46,208 nt of DNA, taken from contig JAUSEW010000021.1 in assembly GCA_030651475.1 (NCBI GenBank), positions 65,898-112,105 on the forward strand, given 5' to 3'. Source of the stretch: Candidatus Levyibacteriota bacterium (lineage in GTDB: Bacteria; Patescibacteriota; Microgenomatia; Levybacterales; UBA12049). Below the pieces are notes generated by a model, which was not told the DNA's origin, searched no databases, and saw nothing but the letters and a program-made list of their open reading frames with translations. Positions within the stretch are counted from its first letter, which is position 1. Each line of letters starts with the position of its first letter. The translations under genes and the position numbers were made by a program. This document shows, in pieces, positions 42,823 through 46,208 of this stretch.

Positions 42823-45800
42823 ACTTCTTTTTGAATTGGTCTGGTGAAGCGGATAAGTTGGGGGCTATTGATGATAAAGTCCGGACGCTCGATAAATTGT
42901 ACTGCCGGAGTAAAGGCATCATTGGCGCAAAGGTCTCTTTGATTTTGAAATGTTCCTCCATTTTGCCCTGCATTAACAACTACACTGCCTTCAACTTTTA
43001 ACTGCACATCGGAAGCAACAGAACAGTTGTTCGTACCCAGAACAATAAAGCCTTGGTCTGCGGAATAATAGCCTGCGATATCCGTGACGCTTTTGTCAAT
43101 ATAAATGTTTCCGGAAACTGCAAAAGTAACTGTTGAGCCGTTTGGCACGGTGATATCTCTGTTTATTGTCAAATCTCCATTGACCAAAATTACATAATTT
43201 TGATTTACGCCAAACACATAGCCGGAATTGCCGCTTTTGGAAAGAGTCAGGTTTCCGTTGGCAATATACAAACCATGAGGTAAAGAAAGAGAAAGAATAC
43301 AATTTCCAATTCCGAAAGAACAGGAAGCGTCGATATCGGTTGGAGTAAGTCCGTTTTGCTGGGCAGTTGATATCTGGTAAGCATAGGAGGTTTGTATTAC
43401 GTTTGTTTGTTTGGGTACAAATATTTCAGGGAAAATAGGCCCTCCCACAATCCAATTATATGGATTAGGCGAGGCTTGGCCAAGCCCTAGATCATAGGAA
43501 TTTGCCCCGGAGAAAATAATTCCTGGAGTGCCTCCAGAGCCTAAAGTAGAGGCATAAGGCTGCAGCGCGGTACTGGGAATATAGTTATTAAATCCGCTGT
43601 CAATTCTTATATCCAAACCAACGGACTGAATCCAAGGGGTTAAGTTGGTAATTCCAAAATTAAGATCTTTAATATCTCCCTGCCCAATACAAGCAGCGGA
43701 GTTTGAGCTTCCGACAGAACAAAATGTTCCGACTATTACATCAAAAGATGGCGGAGGACCGTTAACAGGATAACTAACTTGATAACCTGTCGGAAGATTA
43801 GTATAAGAAATGGTATAAGTTCCTTCGGGAAGACTGGAAACTTTGAAATTGCCGTTTCCCTGATATGCTACAGAACCGGTTGAGGAAGAAATAGTAATTG
43901 CGCCTGTGTAATTCTTCTCTCCTGTATCTTTAACTTTATTTTTATTCGCATCGACAAAAACGTTTCCCGAAACCTCGTAGAATTTTCCGGTCCAATTAAA
44001 GGCTGTTTGGTCTGTCTGAACAGTTCCGCCTGAACAAACAGTGGCATAATAAACAGTCGCTCCGTAATAATATGTTCCGGGAAGCAATGCATTTAGATTA
44101 TCAGTTGTTGTAAATGTCCAAGTTGGAGGGTTATAGCTACGAGTTGGAGAGGCAAGTTGAGTTCCAAGCGTCCAGCGGTTTAAAGGTCCTTCTATATAAT
44201 ACCCTTGTACATCAACCCCGTCTTGAGTTGGCGTCCAACTTAAAGAGACATTATTTTCTGCCTGTCCAGCTGCAAGGGTTGGATTAGTGCCAAGAGTTAC
44301 TGCTTGGCCTTCTTGGGTTCCGGCACCGAAGGGGAGGGCGCTTCCGTTAAAAGTATCATAGCCGCAATAGGTAGTGTTAGTGCCAAAACCTGAAACAGTT
44401 AAATTGTCAGATGTATTTGGCGGAAGACTTAAAGTATATTTTACTTTCCAAGTGGTTTGCTTACACCACGGGTTCCACCAGCCAGGGATGGAACAGGCTG
44501 ACGTAGGGGGAGAGTCATAGCTATTGAATGGAATATAAGACACAGTGTTTGAGGAAGAGCGCTGAATTTTAAGATACGGCGGAAGAACTGATGGATAACA
44601 GGTTGTGTTACAGCCCCAAAAATTAAAAGAGTTGACATAATAACTCAACTCAAAAGTAATAGATGTATCAGTAGAGCTAACTTGGTTTGCTCCTGATATG
44701 GTTCCGGGATTGTATCCGTAAGGCCATGGGGAACAAGGCGGAAGATTTGGTTTTTGGACCAGAACCGAATAAGGATTGGAATAGGTGGTAGAGCCATTGC
44801 TTGTTTTTGCGATCTGATAGTTGTAGTAATTGTAATAATTGCCTCCGCCTCCGCTAAGCGGATACTGAATGCCTGTATGGAAATTAGATCCATAATTGCC
44901 AAACTGCGTTGAGAAAAGAGTCGCAGTAGGAGGAGGGGTTGGGCCCAAAAATCCGGGACTTGTATTTCGGTAAAAATTTACAGTAGGATTGCTTACGTTA
45001 CTTAAAGTATAAGTAATATTAAGAGTATGTCCGTCCGGAGCTAGAACAACCGTCGGGCTGTTCGCAATCGTCGAGGGATCGATATAATTACAACTTGAAC
45101 TAAATGGAGGAGAAGTGGGAGTGGGAAAAGATGTCGGAGCGGGGGTAGAGGTTGGACCTCCCAATGGGGGAGTTGGGGTTGGGGTTGGCCCAGTGCCAAT
45201 AGTGAAATTGGCAGTAGTAGGACAGATGCCTGAATCAATTGTAATCGGATTTGGGGGATTTACGGAATAATTGGTAGATAAAGGGCTTTTGTCAAGATAT
45301 ATAAAATGATAGGTGTCAGAGGAAATATTGGACAGTTTATAGGTACCGTTAGATGGATTGGTAGTAGTTGAATCTTGGGCCCCAGCACAGCTGCCCGGAA
45401 TATTTGGATCACGGCAGACAGTTAATTTTGTCCCGGAAGGCTGTCCTGTCACAGTTCCGTTAATTGCATACGTACTCCCAGCAGTACAAGAAGGGGTATA
45501 TTTAAAGAAAATATCAGCATAGTTACCGCCAGTTGGCAGGGGAATATTTGATACAGAATTACCCGAAGTATAGGTTGTATGGGTAAGGGGAGGGCAAGAT
45601 GAATTTGTGCATGAGTAAAGGGAATAAGATGTGGCATACCCTGAAATATTATCAGCAGTTGCCGTGTATGTACCTGGAGATAAAGTGTTGAAAAACCAGA
45701 TTGGAGAATCTGTTTTGGAACTTGAAGGAACAGTGTTAACAGTTACTTTCTGTCCTGCCAAAACCAAATCATTTCCTGATGAATCTACATGGTGTCCTTG

Positions 45801-46208
45801 AATCGTGACAGTTGGTGGTGGGGTAGGAGTAGGTCCTCCACAGATAAGAGGATAGTTTATGGTTACGTCTGAAGGAGGCATGGAAAATGGATTGGGATTT
45901 GTGGCAGTAGTAGAACAACCCGCAGGAATACTTTGCAGAGTTACCGTGTACAAAGTGTTTGGCACATATTCCCGAAGTGTTCCATAAAAGCCATTATTAT
46001 TTATAGAATAGGTTCCGGTAGGCGGGCCGTTGGTGATATTGACATAGGCAGGATTACCTTTAGTACCATCATACATAAGCTCTCCCGGATCAGGAAAACC
46101 ACTGCTATTCGTATCGTAAAAAACATTTCCGTAAATCATATAGAGCGGGCCTGGGGTGGGGGTGGGTGGTGGTGGAGTGGGAGTTGGAGGAACATAACAT
46201 TGGTTTAC
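42813..46208 (-). CDS. Partial giant surface protein with SdrD/Cna-B-like and Fn3-like repeats and Pro/Thr linkers; open through the right edge
   Basis: YEVSGNVFVDANKNKVKDTGEKNYTGAITISSSTG..., IYGNVFYDTNSSGFPDPGELMYDG; frame stays open 46140-46208 (VNQCYVPPTPTPPPPTPTPGPLY). Confidence 0.85.
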   Translation of the reverse strand, partial: VNQCYVPPTPTPPPPTPTPGPLYMIYGNVFYDTNSSGFPDPGELMYDGTKGNPAYVNITNGPPTGTYSINNNGFYGTLREYVPNTLYTVTLQSIPAGCSTTATNPNPFSMPPSDVTINYPLICGGPTPTPPPTVTIQGHHVDSSGNDLVLAGQKVTVNTVPSSSKTDSPIWFFNTLSPGTYTATADNISGYATSYSLYSCTNSSCPPLTHTTYTSGNSVSNIPLPTGGNYADIFFKYTPSCTAGSTYAINGTVTGQPSGTKLTVCRDPNIPGSCAGAQDSTTTNPSNGTYKLSNISSDTYHFIYLDKSPLSTNYSVNPPNPITIDSGICPTTANFTIGTGPTPTPTPPLGGPTSTPAPTSFPTPTSPPFSSSCNYIDPSTIANSPTVVLAPDGHTLNITYTLSNVSNPTVNFYRNTSPGFLGPTPPPTATLFSTQFGNYGSNFHTGIQYPLSGGGGNYYNYYNYQIAKTSNGSTTYSNPYSVLVQKPNLPPCSPWPYGYNPGTISGANQVSSTDTSITFELSYYVNSFNFWGCNTTCYPSVLPPYLKIQRSSSNTVSYIPFNSYDSPPTSACSIPGWWNPWCKQTTWKVKYTLSLPPNTSDNLTVSGFGTNTTYCGYDTFNGSALPFGAGTQEGQAVTLGTNPTLAAGQAENNVSLSWTPTQDGVDVQGYYIEGPLNRWTLGTQLASPTRSYNPPTWTFTTTDNLNALLPGTYYYGATVYYATVCSGGTVQTDQTAFNWTGKFYEVSGNVFVDANKNKVKDTGEKNYTGAITISSSTGSVAYQGNGNFKVSSLPEGTYTISYTNLPTGYQVSYPVNGPPPSFDVIVGTFCSVGSSNSAACIGQGDIKDLNFGITNLTPWIQSVGLDIRIDSGFNNYIPSTALQPYASTLGSGGTPGIIFSGANSYDLGLGQASPNPYNWIVGGPIFPEIFVPKQTNVIQTSYAYQISTAQQNGLTPTDIDASCSFGIGNCILSLSLPHGLYIANGNLTLSKSGNSGYVFGVNQNYVILVNGDLTINRDITVPNGSTVTFAVSGNIYIDKSVTDIAGYYSADQGFIVLGTNNCSVASDVQLKVEGSVVVNAGQNGGTFQNQRDLCANDAFTPAVQFIERPDFIINSPQLIRFTRPIQKEVAP

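Overview
The window looks like part of a Candidate Phyla Radiation (Patescibacteria, probably Microgenomates-like) chromosome: AT-rich, densely packed, standard genetic code. The lineage is inferred from gene content and style, not from a search. Housekeeping content includes murI-murD, tgt, trpS, ftsH, mutM, pyrH-like, recF, nnrD, pth, an archaeal-type ATP-dependent DNA ligase, an EndoQ-like PHP nuclease and a stand-alone PolA-type 5'-3' exonuclease. From about 30.2 to 41.1 kb there is a metal/copper and thiol-redox island (DsbA-like, Crp/Fnr, CsoR, DUF1573, CcdA-like, DoxX, P1B ATPase, YHS). A fragment of a very large SdrD/Cna-B-like surface protein closes the window. Main discoveries: (1) a compact candidate RiPP cassette (38.13-40.64 kb) made of a radical SAM/SPASM enzyme with a PqqD-like C-terminal tail, an HExxH metallopeptidase, and a precursor-like peptide with PPPPC[FVY]G[KR] repeats; it is flanked by 21-bp exact direct repeats that duplicate the 3' end of the upstream gene, so it looks inserted into the copper island. 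(2) A 192-nt group I intron (IC3-like) splitting an initiator-type tRNA(CAU) whose body is highly reduced, next to a free-standing HTH/homing-endonuclease-like ORF. (3) In-frame dispersed repeats in many essential genes, a 7-bp tandem repeat that could phase-vary a glycosyltransferase, repeated leaderless-promoter architecture, and shared C-terminal clamp-like motifs in two repair nucleases.
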